Part shown: one piece after another, positions 24,694-33,550 of the stretch | Layout: each line of letters begins with the position of its first letter | Position numbering within the stretch: the stretch's first letter is position 1 | From: Chromatiaceae bacterium | GTDB lineage: Bacteria; Pseudomonadota; Gammaproteobacteria; Chromatiales; Chromatiaceae | NCBI GenBank assembly: GCA_016714645.1 | Contig: JADKCI010000001.1 | Coordinates: 372,001-436,000, forward strand | DNA: 64,000 nucleotides | Direction: 5' to 3' | Notes under the pieces: generated by a model | What the model was told of the DNA's origin: nothing | The model's database searches: none | What the model saw: only the letters and a program-made list of their open reading frames with translations | Made by a program: the position numbers and the translations under genes

Positions 24694-25548
24694 ATGTGGA
24701 TACTGGGCTGCGGCTATATCGGCCAACGGTTGGCGCGCGCTTATCGGGATCAAGGTTATCCCGTCACCGCCGTGACGCGGAGCGAGGCCAGCCGTCTGGC
24801 CCTGGCCGTAACGGGCATCCAGGCCCTGGCCCGGGATCTGACCAGGGATCCGCTGGATGACCTGGGCTGGGCGGGCGAGGAGCTGTTTCACCTGGCCCCC
24901 CCGCCACCGGACGGGGTCGAGGATGGCTTGACCCGGCACCTGGTGGCCTCCTTCCGCCAGGCTGGTCATCCCCGCCGCCTCGTCTATCTGAGTACCACCG
25001 GGGTCTATGGCGATTGCGGCGGGGACTGGGTGGACGAGACCCGGCCGCCGGCGCCGGTGGCGGATCGCTCCCTACGGCGCTGGGATGCGGAAGAGACCCT
25101 GCGGGCCTGGAGCCGGGAAGCGGGCGCCGAACTGGTGATTCTGCGAGTGGCGGGCATTTATGGGCCAGGCCGCCTGCCCCTGGAGCGCATCCGTCAGGGC
25201 CTGCCCCTGGCGCGCGAGGAGGATTCACCCTGGTCGAATCGCATTCACGCCGACGACCTGGTGGCGGCCTGCGTCGCCGCCATGGCGCGCGGCGAGCCGG
25301 GCCGTGTCTATAACGTCTGCGATGGCCATCCCTCCACCATGACCGACTATTTCCTGCGCGTCGCCGACGCCGCCGGTCTGCCGCGACCGCCCCTCGTGCC
25401 GCTCAGCGAGGCCGCGGGGCTCCTGTCCCCGGGCATGATGTCCTATCTGGCCGAATCCCGGCGCCTGAGTAATCGCCGGCTGCGGGAGGAACTGGGCGTC
25501 AACCTGAGTCACCCCGACCTGGCCCAGGGACTGCCGACCTGCTTCTGA
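24694..25548 (+). CDS. NAD-dependent epimerase/dehydratase family protein, YeeZ-like
   Basis: A 284-residue extended short-chain dehydrogenase-like protein. An N-terminal Rossmann motif GCGYIGQRLA and the strand RRLVYLSTTGVYGDCGG (YGD replacing the catalytic YxxxK environment, as in YeeZ) are visible. YeeZ proteins are uncharacterised NAD(P)-binding proteins. The ATG at 24694 directly precedes the dinucleotide-binding strand. Degenerate copies of its last about 25 codons occur at 27321 and near 30660. Confidence 0.85.
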   Translation: MWILGCGYIGQRLARAYRDQGYPVTAVTRSEASRLALAVTGIQALARDLTRDPLDDLGWAGEELFHLAPPPPDGVEDGLTRHLVASFRQAGHPRRLVYLSTTGVYGDCGGDWVDETRPPAPVADRSLRRWDAEETLRAWSREAGAELVILRVAGIYGPGRLPLERIRQGLPLAREEDSPWSNRIHADDLVAACVAAMARGEPGRVYNVCDGHPSTMTDYFLRVADAAGLPRPPLVPLSEAAGLLSPGMMSYLAESRRLSNRRLREELGVNLSHPDLAQGLPTCF

Positions 25549-25682
25549 TGCCCGGCGGGCCGGCGGGTCCGCACCGGCGTATAGTTCCAGGCGCTAGGGC
25601 GGCTCCACCAGCGCCATTTGATTTCATGTTCGTCGGCATTGCCGAACCCCCGAGAGGTTTCGGATGCCTCTGGCCAGGCAGG

Positions 25683-26936
25683 TTAGGTTGACCTTGCGTG
25701 TTTCAGACCGTCTTCCCAGACCGCGCCGATGGCCGAATGCAGGGTCGATGAGATGCGTGCGTCTTGTCTTGACTGGTCCAGCGTCTCGCTCATGGCTTGG
25801 GCGATGCTCTGAATGATGGCCTCGGGGTTGGCGACGCCGCAAAGACGCCGACCGAACGACAGGAGCTCCGTGTGGGTCGGGTAGGATCTGGTTTGGTGCC
25901 TGCCTCGGAGCAGTTTGAGGGCCATAGTCCGGTCTTCCAGCTCGGGTCCGCCTTCGTAGCGGGTGTAGCGGTAGATGGCCGTGGTGACGACATCGAACAT
26001 AGGCGCCAGCCAGGCGTCGCTGGCCGAGCGATAGAGGAGCCCAAAGTTCTTCAGGTGGGCATCCCCATTGCGCACCATCACCGAAAAGGCGACCTGCTCG
26101 AAGAAGCGGCGCAGGTTCTCCCGTGGCAGTTGGAGTTGTTTGAGCAGCTCGGCGATGGCTTGATAGCTGCCCTGATATTTGCGATCAGACAGGGTGTCCC
26201 GGACCCGCAGGCCAGCGAGCGCGGCGATGTCCTCGAATCCGAGCCGTTCGATGCTTCCGTCATTCCGATCAATGAGGTCGAAGCGATCGAGCACCAGCAG
26301 TTGGCCATCGTTGGACAGGGCGAATCCGGGGGTTGCGATGCCGGCTTTCCGGGCGGCGCTCAGACATAGATATTCGTTGGCCGCGAGCTCTGGATACGAG
26401 GGTCCGGCGGCTTTGACGATCAGCGATGGCATGGGCACCGTGGCGCGATCGGGAACCATGATCTTGGGCTGCACGCCGGCGATCCCGGCACCCGTGCTCA
26501 GATAGGCGCGGATCAGCTCGGCAAAGACCTGGGGGGTAAAGGGCAGATTCAGCAGTTCAGCCCTGGAGATCGGCGGCGCGGGCGCGGTCGGTGGCTGCTC
26601 CGGCAGCTTGTAACCCAGACGGCCGATGCCATTGCGGCCGATGAGCGCCAGCAGGTGCATGGGCGTGGGCGGCTGTTTGGGGAACAGGGCCCGGATGCGC
26701 ATAAAGAGGTCGCCCTCGGGCAGGTTCTGATCCATGCTCGGGAAGAGGTCGCCATCCCGCCAGGTGAGCTGGGTGCTGGCGGGCATCAGCAGGGCCACGG
26801 AGGGCTGGTGCCGAGCGGGTGACAGGTACCTGAATTCGTAGATGGATGTCCTCAGTAACTGACCAGCGCCGAGGTTGTCGCCAATGGCCACCTCCAGCAG
26901 CGGGATTTTTTCAGGCAGCATCCTCGTCATCCTCAT
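25683..26936 (-). CDS. hipA: HipA-family serine/threonine kinase toxin
   Basis: A 417-residue kinase of the HipA type, which can induce persistence by phosphorylating targets such as GltX. The phosphate-binding segment GIAGVQPKIMV (about residue 160), the catalytic loop NGDAHLKNFGLL with HxDxxxxN-like order, and the metal-binding DVVTT region are all present, so an active kinase is expected. It overlaps the hipB stop by about 25 bp, indicating coupling. Alternative ATGs at 26930 and 26921 give a shorter overlap. The unit is flanked by degenerate copies of the YeeZ-like gene tail, suggesting acquisition. Confidence 0.92.
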   Translation of the reverse strand: MRMTRMLPEKIPLLEVAIGDNLGAGQLLRTSIYEFRYLSPARHQPSVALLMPASTQLTWRDGDLFPSMDQNLPEGDLFMRIRALFPKQPPTPMHLLALIGRNGIGRLGYKLPEQPPTAPAPPISRAELLNLPFTPQVFAELIRAYLSTGAGIAGVQPKIMVPDRATVPMPSLIVKAAGPSYPELAANEYLCLSAARKAGIATPGFALSNDGQLLVLDRFDLIDRNDGSIERLGFEDIAALAGLRVRDTLSDRKYQGSYQAIAELLKQLQLPRENLRRFFEQVAFSVMVRNGDAHLKNFGLLYRSASDAWLAPMFDVVTTAIYRYTRYEGGPELEDRTMALKLLRGRHQTRSYPTHTELLSFGRRLCGVANPEAIIQSIAQAMSETLDQSRQDARISSTLHSAIGAVWEDGLKHARST

Positions 26937-27198
26937 CCAGCCCGAATCGGGCGGCCACTTCCTGCATCGTCGGTAAACCGGCTTTTTCCAGCCGCATGGC
27001 GAGTCCCAGCGCCCCGAGCACCGCCATCAGGGAGGAGAGGGTGACATCTTCCCCGCGCTCAAGGCGGTAAATTACTTCACGCACCTTGCCGGCCCGCTGG
27101 GCGAGCTCCTTTTTCGACAGGCCGAGCTCGAGACGGCGCGCGCGTAGCAAGGGGCCAAGCTCATCAAGCAAGCGTATTATGTCAGTCATAGCAGACAT
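26911..27198 (-). CDS. hipB: HipB-family HTH antitoxin
   Basis: A 95-residue XRE-type DNA-binding protein. The helix-turn-helix lies at about residues 25-65 (LSKKELAQRAGKVREVIYRL). An acidic C-terminus (FGLDEDDEDAA) is typical of HipB-like proteins. It neutralises HipA and represses the operon. The start is ATG 27198, with an equally possible ATG at 27189. It is the first gene of the hipBA operon. Confidence 0.9.
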   Translation of the reverse strand: MSAMTDIIRLLDELGPLLRARRLELGLSKKELAQRAGKVREVIYRLERGEDVTLSSLMAVLGALGLAMRLEKAGLPTMQEVAARFGLDEDDEDAA

Positions 27199-27320
27199 TT
27201 TTCGCCGAATGACTTCAATTTGCAAGTTGTGGCTGACATGAATTCCTCGCTTCCCCGTCGGTGGCTGGTCTCGGTTCTGGATCCCGATCGGCGTGAGGCG
27301 CCCGATGCCATCGCCGGGGA

Positions 27321-27405
27321 GAATCGCCGGCCGCGGGAGGATCAGGGCCTGAACCTGAGTCCCCCCGACCTGGCCCAGGGGCTGAAAAGTTGCTTTTGAT
27401 GCCCG
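27321..27405 (+). pseudogene. Second copy of the YeeZ-like gene's 3' end
   Basis: The frame reads NRRPREDQGLNLSPPDLAQG followed by LKSCF and a stop (27397-27399). The intact gene ends NRRLREELGVNLSHPDLAQG then LPTCF. About 85 bp are visibly similar, including the TGATGCCCGGC after the stop. The rest of the 27199-27609 gap shows nothing recognisable besides the expected hipBA promoter region near 27200. Confidence 0.75.
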
Positions 27406-27609
27406 GCACCCTGTCCGGTCCAGCCCGCGATACCGCAACGGCCGGCAGGGGTCGGCATAAGTTGGATGGGCCCTGATGGCTGGCAATCACCGCCTGCTTA
27501 TCCTAGTATCAGCGCCACCTAGAGCCCTCCCCCTGGGCTGATGCGGATCCCTGACCCAGGCCGCCAAGTCAGGGCCGACCAGGACTCGGCTACCAGAGAT
27601 CCCGCCCTG

Positions 27610-30540
27610 ATGAAACCCCGTCATCTGCTGCCCGCCTTGCTGGTGGGCGCCCTCGCCCTCCTGGGCTTCCAGGCCCCCGTCAGCGCGGCCACCTTCTGCG
27701 TCAACACTGCGGTCTCACTGCAGAACGCCCTGATTGTTGCCGCCGCTAACGGCCAGGACGACGAGGTCCAGATCGTCCAGGGCACCTATGTCGGCAATTT
27801 CGTCTATACCAGCACCGAGGCGCAGGCGCTGTCCCTGCGAGGAGGGTACACGCCGGGCTGCTCAACGCGGACGCTGGACCCGACCAATACCATGCTGGAT
27901 GGCAACAATCATACCGGCTTGGTTCTACAACTCTCGGCGGGAGCCTTACCGGCGAATTTCTGGATTGAAGGGCTGACTATTCGCAATGGGGTGGGTGGGC
28001 TGTCCGCGAGCAACGGCGGTGGTGGGGAGGTGGCGGTCGAAAATAATCACATTCGTGATAATTTGGGCGGTGGCGGCGTGTCCCTCTACGCCACGACCGC
28101 CATGCTCAACAACAATGACATTTCGGGCAATGCGACCAACTACGGCGGCGGTGGAATCTCTATCGGCGCGACCACCGCCACGCTCACCAACAACACCATC
28201 ACGGGCAATGCGGCGTACCACAGCGGCACCGGCGGGGGGGTGTATCTGTACGCCATGACCGCCACGCTCACCAATAACACCCTCTCGGGCAATACGGCCG
28301 CCGGCCAATCCGGCGGCGCCGGCGGCGGCGTGTTTCTGGAAGCCACGACCGCCACGCTCACCAACAACACCCTCTCGGGCAATACAGCCGACAGCCACTA
28401 CGGCGGCACCGGCGGCGGCGTGTATCTGATAGCCACGACCGCCACGCTCACCAACAACACCCTCTCGGGCAATACGGCTGGCTACGGAGGCAGCTATACC
28501 CGTGGAGGCGGCATGTATCTGTCCGCCACGACCGCCACGCTCACCAACAACACCCTCCAAGGCAATGTTGCAGGGCCAGGCGGTGGTATATCAGTTAGCT
28601 TCCGAGGCCCCGCAACCCAAAGCTGGGTGGCGCTCTATAACAATCTTTTCTGGCAAAACCAGGCCGCATGGAATTTGGGTGCGGACTTTGATATCGAAAA
28701 CTCGCTAGCCTCCCAAGTAACCTTATTTGCCAACAATTTTGATTGGACCCCTACGATAGGATTCCGGGTCGGCACCCCGATCTATCTGGACGCCAGCAAC
28801 CTGGATAAGGTGGACCCCCTCTTTGTCGATGCCACCTCGGGCGACCTGCACCTGATGCCGGCCTCGCCCATGATCGACACCGGCTATCCCGCGACCCCGG
28901 ATCTCCCCGATTTCGATCTCGATGGCACCCCGCGCGTCTTGGGCGAGTCCGTGGATATCGGCGCCTACGAATTCGACGATGGTAGCGACCCTAAGGCCAT
29001 CCTGTCACTCGCCCGGGCGGGCACGGGCGGCGGCACCGTCACCAGTGCCCCAACGGGCATTGCCTGCGGCAGTGATTGTTTCCAGGCCTTTGACCTCGAC
29101 ACAGTGGTGACCCTGACCGCCACGCCGACCGATGGCAACTCGGTCTTCGAGGGCTGGGGCGGGGATGCCGACTGCGCGGATGGCCAGGTCACGATGTCGA
29201 CCCATGCAAGCTGCACCGCCACCTTCGCCGCCGTCCGCCAGCTCACAGTGGCAAGGCAGGGTTTAGGAGGCGGTCTCGTCACCTCCAACCCCGCGGGTAT
29301 TGACTGCGGTGTGGCCTGTCAGGCCCCTTTCTACTTGGGTGAAAGGGTGCAACTGACCGCCACCCCGGATGTGGTTTCGACTTTCGTGGGTTGGTCCGGG
29401 GATGCGGCTTGCCCCAATCCCCTGCTGGACGTGAACCGGTCTTGTACCGCGACCTTCGACCCAAAGCTTTACCGTCTTTATGTTTTTGTCGCCGGCAGTG
29501 GTGGCGGCACCGTCACCAGTGCCCCGGCGGGTATTCAATGCGGGACGGACTGCGCAGAGGACTATGTCGCCAATACCCGCGTGACCCTGACCGCCACGCC
29601 GGCTACCACTGCGACTTTCGCGGGCTGGACCGGACCCTGCACTGGGATTGATCCCACCTGCGAGGTCACTATGTCCCAGATTCAGGGCGTCGCCGCCATC
29701 TTCAATCTCAAGACCTATCCCCTCACGGTCACCAAGGCCGGCACGGGCGCGGGCACCATCCTCAGCGTACCCGCTGGCATCGACTGTGGCACCGCTTGTA
29801 GCTGGCCTTATAGCCACGGCACCCCGGTCACCCTGACCGCAACACCCGCGCCCACCAGTCTCTTCACGGGTTGGAGTGGTGGCGGCTGCTCCGGGACGGA
29901 GACTTGCACGGTGAGCCTGACGACCGCCGAGACGGTCTCCGCTACCTTTGAACTTAAGACCTATGCCCTCACGGTCACCAAGCGGGGCACGGGCCAGGGC
30001 ATCGTGACCAGTAGCCCTGCGGGTATCGACTGCGGCCCGGCCTGTTCCGCCTTCTTCGACCACGGCGCCCTCGTCACGCTAACCGCCCAGCCCTCTGCCG
30101 GGTCGGGATTCGCCGGCTGGAGCGGCGCGGGGTGTGCGGGCACGGCCTGGACCTGTCAGGTCCCCATGACCGCCGCGGCCAGGGTCACCGCTACCTTTGT
30201 CCCACTCTCGCTGCGCATCAGCGACCTGAGCCAGGCGGAGGGCACGGGCGTCAATCCTCGCTTCACCTTCAACGTGACCTTGAATGCCAAGAGCAACGTC
30301 ACCATCAGCGTCAAATATGCCACGGCCAACGGCACGGCTACCACGGCGGATCGGGACTATGCCAGCCGGAGCGGCACCTTAACCCTTAGCGCCGGCCAGA
30401 CCAGCAGGCCGATCACGGTCCTGGTGACCGGCGACGCCAGGCTGGAGGCCGATGAGACCTTCTTCGTCAATCTCAGCGCCCCCAGCGGCGCGACCCTGGC
30501 GGATCGCCGGGGGCAGGGGACACTGATCAATGACGACTGA
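27610..30540 (+). CDS. Secreted beta-helix protein with InlB-type repeats and Calx-beta domain
   Basis: A 976-residue exported protein. Residues 1-26 are a Sec signal peptide ending VSAA. Residues about 27-455 form a right-handed parallel beta-helix with repeated TATLTNNTLSGNT rungs, as in polymorphic outer-membrane and choice-of-anchor proteins. Residues about 460-865 hold five divergent InlB-type repeats of about 80 residues, each with a CGxxC motif (for example GIDCGVAC, GIDCGTAC) and a TLTATP strand. Residues about 866-976 are a Calx-beta domain (DADETFFVNLS-like: EADETFFVNLS). It probably serves in adhesion or as a cell-surface protein; no membrane anchor or sorting signal is seen. The ATG at 27610 starts the signal peptide. 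Confidence 0.85.
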   Translation: MKPRHLLPALLVGALALLGFQAPVSAATFCVNTAVSLQNALIVAAANGQDDEVQIVQGTYVGNFVYTSTEAQALSLRGGYTPGCSTRTLDPTNTMLDGNNHTGLVLQLSAGALPANFWIEGLTIRNGVGGLSASNGGGGEVAVENNHIRDNLGGGGVSLYATTAMLNNNDISGNATNYGGGGISIGATTATLTNNTITGNAAYHSGTGGGVYLYAMTATLTNNTLSGNTAAGQSGGAGGGVFLEATTATLTNNTLSGNTADSHYGGTGGGVYLIATTATLTNNTLSGNTAGYGGSYTRGGGMYLSATTATLTNNTLQGNVAGPGGGISVSFRGPATQSWVALYNNLFWQNQAAWNLGADFDIENSLASQVTLFANNFDWTPTIGFRVGTPIYLDASNLDKVDPLFVDATSGDLHLMPASPMIDTGYPATPDLPDFDLDGTPRVLGESVDIGAYEFDDGSDPKAILSLARAGTGGGTVTSAPTGIACGSDCFQAFDLDTVVTLTATPTDGNSVFEGWGGDADCADGQVTMSTHASCTATFAAVRQLTVARQGLGGGLVTSNPAGIDCGVACQAPFYLGERVQLTATPDVVSTFVGWSGDAACPNPLLDVNRSCTATFDPKLYRLYVFVAGSGGGTVTSAPAGIQCGTDCAEDYVANTRVTLTATPATTATFAGWTGPCTGIDPTCEVTMSQIQGVAAIFNLKTYPLTVTKAGTGAGTILSVPAGIDCGTACSWPYSHGTPVTLTATPAPTSLFTGWSGGGCSGTETCTVSLTTAETVSATFELKTYALTVTKRGTGQGIVTSSPAGIDCGPACSAFFDHGALVTLTAQPSAGSGFAGWSGAGCAGTAWTCQVPMTAAARVTATFVPLSLRISDLSQAEGTGVNPRFTFNVTLNAKSNVTISVKYATANGTATTADRDYASRSGTLTLSAGQTSRPITVLVTGDARLEADETFFVNLSAPSGATLADRRGQGTLINDD
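28166..28570 (+). repeat. Intragenic tandem repeats coding for beta-helix rungs
   Basis: Five to six copies of a roughly 75-90 bp unit containing ACCGCCACGCTCACCAACAA are nearly identical at DNA level, with length variation between them. This suggests recent unit duplication and potential for length change. Confidence 0.8.
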
Positions 30541-30654
30541 GGGTAGGTGATGCGGCCCGGAGGGAGGGCAAGGGGATCCGTCTCGGGACGTTCGCCTTGG
30601 GGCGGGTATCCCCCCTGGGGATAGGACACTTAGGTAGTGCGCCGAGGAGCGCGG

Positions 30655-30705
30655 GCGTGGCGGACCGGCAGTGCGAGGGCCTGAAAAGTTCTTTTTGATG
30701 TCCGG
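30655..30705 (+). repeat. Third degenerate copy of the YeeZ-like tail
   Basis: GGCCTGAAAAGTTCTTTTTG then ATGTCCGG matches GGGCTGAAAAGTTGCTTTTG then ATGCCCGG of the second copy at 27379-27405, with the frame ending GLKSSF-stop. The remainder of the 30541-30848 gap shows no gene. Confidence 0.6.
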
Positions 30706-30848
30706 AATCCAGACGAGCCCGAGCCGAGCCGGTCGGCAGGCTGGACTAGCGATGGTCGCGGGCCGATAATCCCGTCTCTTTATCTCCGTCCCCTTTGCCC
30801 GGCGCGCCACCCGGCCCGCCGGATTCACCCACCCACGAGAGTATTCCT

Positions 30849-31253
30849 ATGAGTGCTAAAACCAGGCTCCTGAGCCGTTCTTTCGCCGTTGCCGCCCTGA
30901 CGGGGCTCATGTCCTCGTCCGCCCTGGCGGTTACGGACGCGGATTTCCGCTTTGACTCCACCGAGGACCTGGTCCACGTCTGTTCGGTACCGGCGACGGC
31001 CCCCGAGTATCTGACGGCGACCCTCGCCTGCAAGGCCTTCATCGAGGCCACGGTTCAGTACCACGATGAAGTGACCGACCGCAAGAAGCTCAAGCCCCTG
31101 CTCTGCTATACCAAGACCGCCACCATCGATGAGGGGCGTACCGCCTTTCTGGCCTGGGCCCAGAAGAAGGCCAGTGACAAGAAGCTGATGGCGGAGCAGC
31201 CCGTCGTGGGCCTGATGCGTGCCTTGGCGGCCAAGTACCCCTGCAAGAAGTAA
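30849..31253 (+). CDS. Exported Rap1a/Tai-type small protein
   Basis: A 134-residue protein with a signal peptide (residues 1-27, ending SSALA) and a mature all-helical part with four cysteines (HVCS, LACKAF, LLCYT, YPCKK). This fits the Rap1a/Tai immunity-protein fold. Family members protect against T6SS amidases, but no effector or T6SS gene is nearby, so the role is unknown. ACGAGAG precedes the ATG. Confidence 0.72.
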   Translation: MSAKTRLLSRSFAVAALTGLMSSSALAVTDADFRFDSTEDLVHVCSVPATAPEYLTATLACKAFIEATVQYHDEVTDRKKLKPLLCYTKTATIDEGRTAFLAWAQKKASDKKLMAEQPVVGLMRALAAKYPCKK

Positions 31254-31317
31254 GGCGGCCGCGCCACCCCTTCCCGGGGCGATTTCACCGCGAAATCGCT
31301 CGATTTTGGAGAGCTTT

Positions 31318-31548
31318 ATGAAAAAGATTGTGACGGTTTCCATCCTGGCCCTTTCGGCCCTGTCCCTGACCGGCTGTGGCACCACCACGGGCGAGCGGGC
31401 CGGTAGCGCCGCCCTCATGGGTGCGGCGGGCGGTGCCCTCATCGGTTCCCTGAGTGCCCAGGCCGGCGCCGGCGCCCTGATTGGCGCGGGTGTGGGTGCC
31501 TTGGGCGGTTACCTCTACGACCAGCACCAGAAGGGCAACATCGATTGA
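31318..31548 (+). CDS. Glycine-zipper lipoprotein
   Basis: A 76-residue protein with a lipoprotein signal (LSLTGCGTT, lipobox Cys20) followed by a glycine-zipper segment (GAAGGALIGSL, GAGVGALGGYL). Similar proteins (YmgG/OsmB-type) are small outer-membrane lipoproteins of unclear function. GGAGAG lies upstream. Confidence 0.85.
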   Translation: MKKIVTVSILALSALSLTGCGTTTGERAGSAALMGAAGGALIGSLSAQAGAGALIGAGVGALGGYLYDQHQKGNID

Positions 31549-31556
31549 TGATCCCT

Positions 31557-31584
31557 CCCCGAATTCGCTCAAGGGCGGATTCGG
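31557..31584 (+). terminator. Possible terminator hairpin
   Basis: Imperfect inverted repeat CCCGAATTCGC/GCGGATTCGGG just after the lipoprotein gene, without a strong T-run. Confidence 0.3.
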
Positions 31585-31706
31585 GTCCCCTCCTTACTCC
31601 CCGCCCCGCTTGTTAGCCCCTGTTCGCTTGACCCAGTAGCCGGTGGTGGCGCCTCCGCTGGATTTCGGTCTCGCTGTCATGGGTTGCGCTCTCAGGTTCC
31701 TCACGC

Positions 31707-33188
31707 TCAATGACGCTCGATCCGCCCGTCCAGGGTGGCATCCAGCTCACCCTGGCGGCGGAAGGCGGCCACCAGCAGGTCGGAGATGAGTTGCCCGCTG
31801 TTGACCGGGTGGCGCAGCCCGGCCAGCATCCCGTAGCCGTCGCCCCCCGCGGCCAGGAAGTCCGGGACCACCAAGGAGTAGTCGGCCGCGGGATCCAGGG
31901 GCTGGCCGTTCAGGGTCACATCCAGCGCCTTGCCCCCTTGGATGCGCAGCCGTACCCCGGAGACCTGGAGGAAGCCGCCGGGGTGGTCGGCGGGGTCGAG
32001 TCCGGCACTGTAATCCAGGGCGGCCTGGAGCTCCGCCCCGGTCAGCACCCCGGTCACCAGTTCGTTGCGGAAGGGGAAGGCCTGGTAGATCTCCTTCAGC
32101 CGCACCTCTCCGGCGGGGATACTGGCGCGGAAGCCGCCGGCGTTGAAGAGGGCGACCTGCGCCCCGCTATACTCCCGCGCCAGATCCGCCACCAGGTTGC
32201 CAAAGGGGGCCTCGCTCACGCGAATCAATTCCCGCTGGGCGCTCAGCTCCCGACCGGCGCGTCCCACCACGGCCAGCAGTTCCTGGTCCGCCCGGGCTAC
32301 CAGCCGCTCCACCTTGGCCGCGATCCTGGGGTCCACCGGCGCTTGGTCGTCCACCGGGATCAGCCGATAGTCCCACTTCAGCAGGCGATCCTTTTCCACC
32401 TCCAGGTCCAGACGCCCCAGGTAGGCGCCCCGCTCGCCGGCCTGGACAATCAGGACCTCGTTTTCTTCCACGGGCTGATCGAAGCGGAAGTGGTTGTGTC
32501 CGCCGATGATCAGATCCACCCCGGCCACGCCCTGGGCCAGGCGCCGGTCCCCCGCCAGCCCCAGGTGGGAGAGGATGATCAGCAGGTCGGATTGGGCGTC
32601 GAGCTCCGGCACCAGCGCTTGCGCCACGGCCAGCGGATCGCTGACGCTGAGGCCCAGGACGTTGCGCGGGTGGCTGGCGGTGACCAGTTCCTCGGTCGTG
32701 AGGCCGAGTACCGCCACCCGCGGTCCGCCATCCGGGTGGAAGAGGGCGAAGGGTTGCACCGGCAGGGGGTCGGGCGAGGCGCTCAGATTGGCCGCGAGGA
32801 GGGGGAAGTCGATCATGCTGGCGAGCTTGCGCAGGTTATCCTGGCCGAAGTCCACCTCGTGGTTGCCCACCGCCGCGGCATTGACGCCGATTTCCTCCAG
32901 CAACTTGATGTCCGGCCGGCCCAGGTAGAGGGTCGAGGTGGTGGTGCCCTGGAGGAGGTCACCGGCGAAGAGGATCAGCACCGGCCGCTTTGGGTCCTCG
33001 GCGCGAATCGCTTCAACCAGGCCCGCGAGGCGAGCGATCCCCCCGAGGACCTTGCCGCTCTCCTGGTCCGCGTAGGGCTCCAGTTGCCCGTGGAAGTCGT
33101 TGAAATGGAGCAGGGTCAGGGGCTGGCCCGCCGCCGCGATCAGGGTAACCAGGGCCAGGGGTAGCAACAGGAGGGGACTCAGGCGCAT
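31707..33188 (-). CDS. Bifunctional metallophosphatase/5'-nucleotidase (UshA-like)
   Basis: A 493-residue periplasmic enzyme that removes phosphate from nucleotides. A signal peptide (residues 1-21) is followed by the metallophosphatase domain with LLHFNDFHGQ, GDLLQG, GNHEVDFG and GGHNHF metal ligands. The C-terminal 5'-nucleotidase domain (about 320-480) has NAGGFRASI and GGDGYGML substrate-binding motifs. The ATG at 33188 starts the signal peptide; the open frame upstream has no such feature. Confidence 0.92.
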   Translation of the reverse strand: MRLSPLLLLPLALVTLIAAAGQPLTLLHFNDFHGQLEPYADQESGKVLGGIARLAGLVEAIRAEDPKRPVLILFAGDLLQGTTTSTLYLGRPDIKLLEEIGVNAAAVGNHEVDFGQDNLRKLASMIDFPLLAANLSASPDPLPVQPFALFHPDGGPRVAVLGLTTEELVTASHPRNVLGLSVSDPLAVAQALVPELDAQSDLLIILSHLGLAGDRRLAQGVAGVDLIIGGHNHFRFDQPVEENEVLIVQAGERGAYLGRLDLEVEKDRLLKWDYRLIPVDDQAPVDPRIAAKVERLVARADQELLAVVGRAGRELSAQRELIRVSEAPFGNLVADLAREYSGAQVALFNAGGFRASIPAGEVRLKEIYQAFPFRNELVTGVLTGAELQAALDYSAGLDPADHPGGFLQVSGVRLRIQGGKALDVTLNGQPLDPAADYSLVVPDFLAAGGDGYGMLAGLRHPVNSGQLISDLLVAAFRRQGELDATLDGRIERH

Positions 33189-33343
33189 GGTCGATATCTC
33201 AGGGTTGGGATCAGGCAAGGCCACTCTATCCCGAGGCAGGACCTTGGCGGTTTGCGCGGCAACCCATTCCGCGCCTTGTCGTATCCATTGAATACACTTA
33301 GGTTCATGGCTCGCCATGGCTGAATTGTCTCTGGCGCCTACAT

Positions 33344-33550
33344 TCAGCGGCGAGCGAAACGCGTCCGGTGTAACGCTAAGCCAGGCTCTGGCGGCGCACT
33401 CGCAGGTGGCGGGATAATAACCCATCCTTCCTCGGCGTGTTTATCCTGCCGGGCTTTTAAGTCGGCAAAAATTCGATCTAAATCATAATCCAGGCTGGCG
33501 GCGTGTTGTTCACGAATGGCACGAACCTCTTGGATAATACTATCACTCAT
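33344..33550 (-). CDS. Putative antitoxin partner of the PIN toxin
   Basis: A 68-residue protein with a helical charged N-terminus (VRAIREQHAASLDYDLDRIF) like small VapB-type antitoxins and a Pro-rich tail. The ATG at 33550 overlaps the stop of the PIN gene by 8 bp. The toxin-first order is less usual. The pair is AT-richer than its surroundings. Confidence 0.7.
   Translation of the reverse strand: MSDSIIQEVRAIREQHAASLDYDLDRIFADLKARQDKHAEEGWVIIPPPASAPPEPGLALHRTRFARR

Noticed and set aside
28166..28570. Regular repeats suggestive of a CRISPR array
   Set aside because: The repeats are in frame and code for beta-helix rungs; units are longer and variable and there are no unique spacers.
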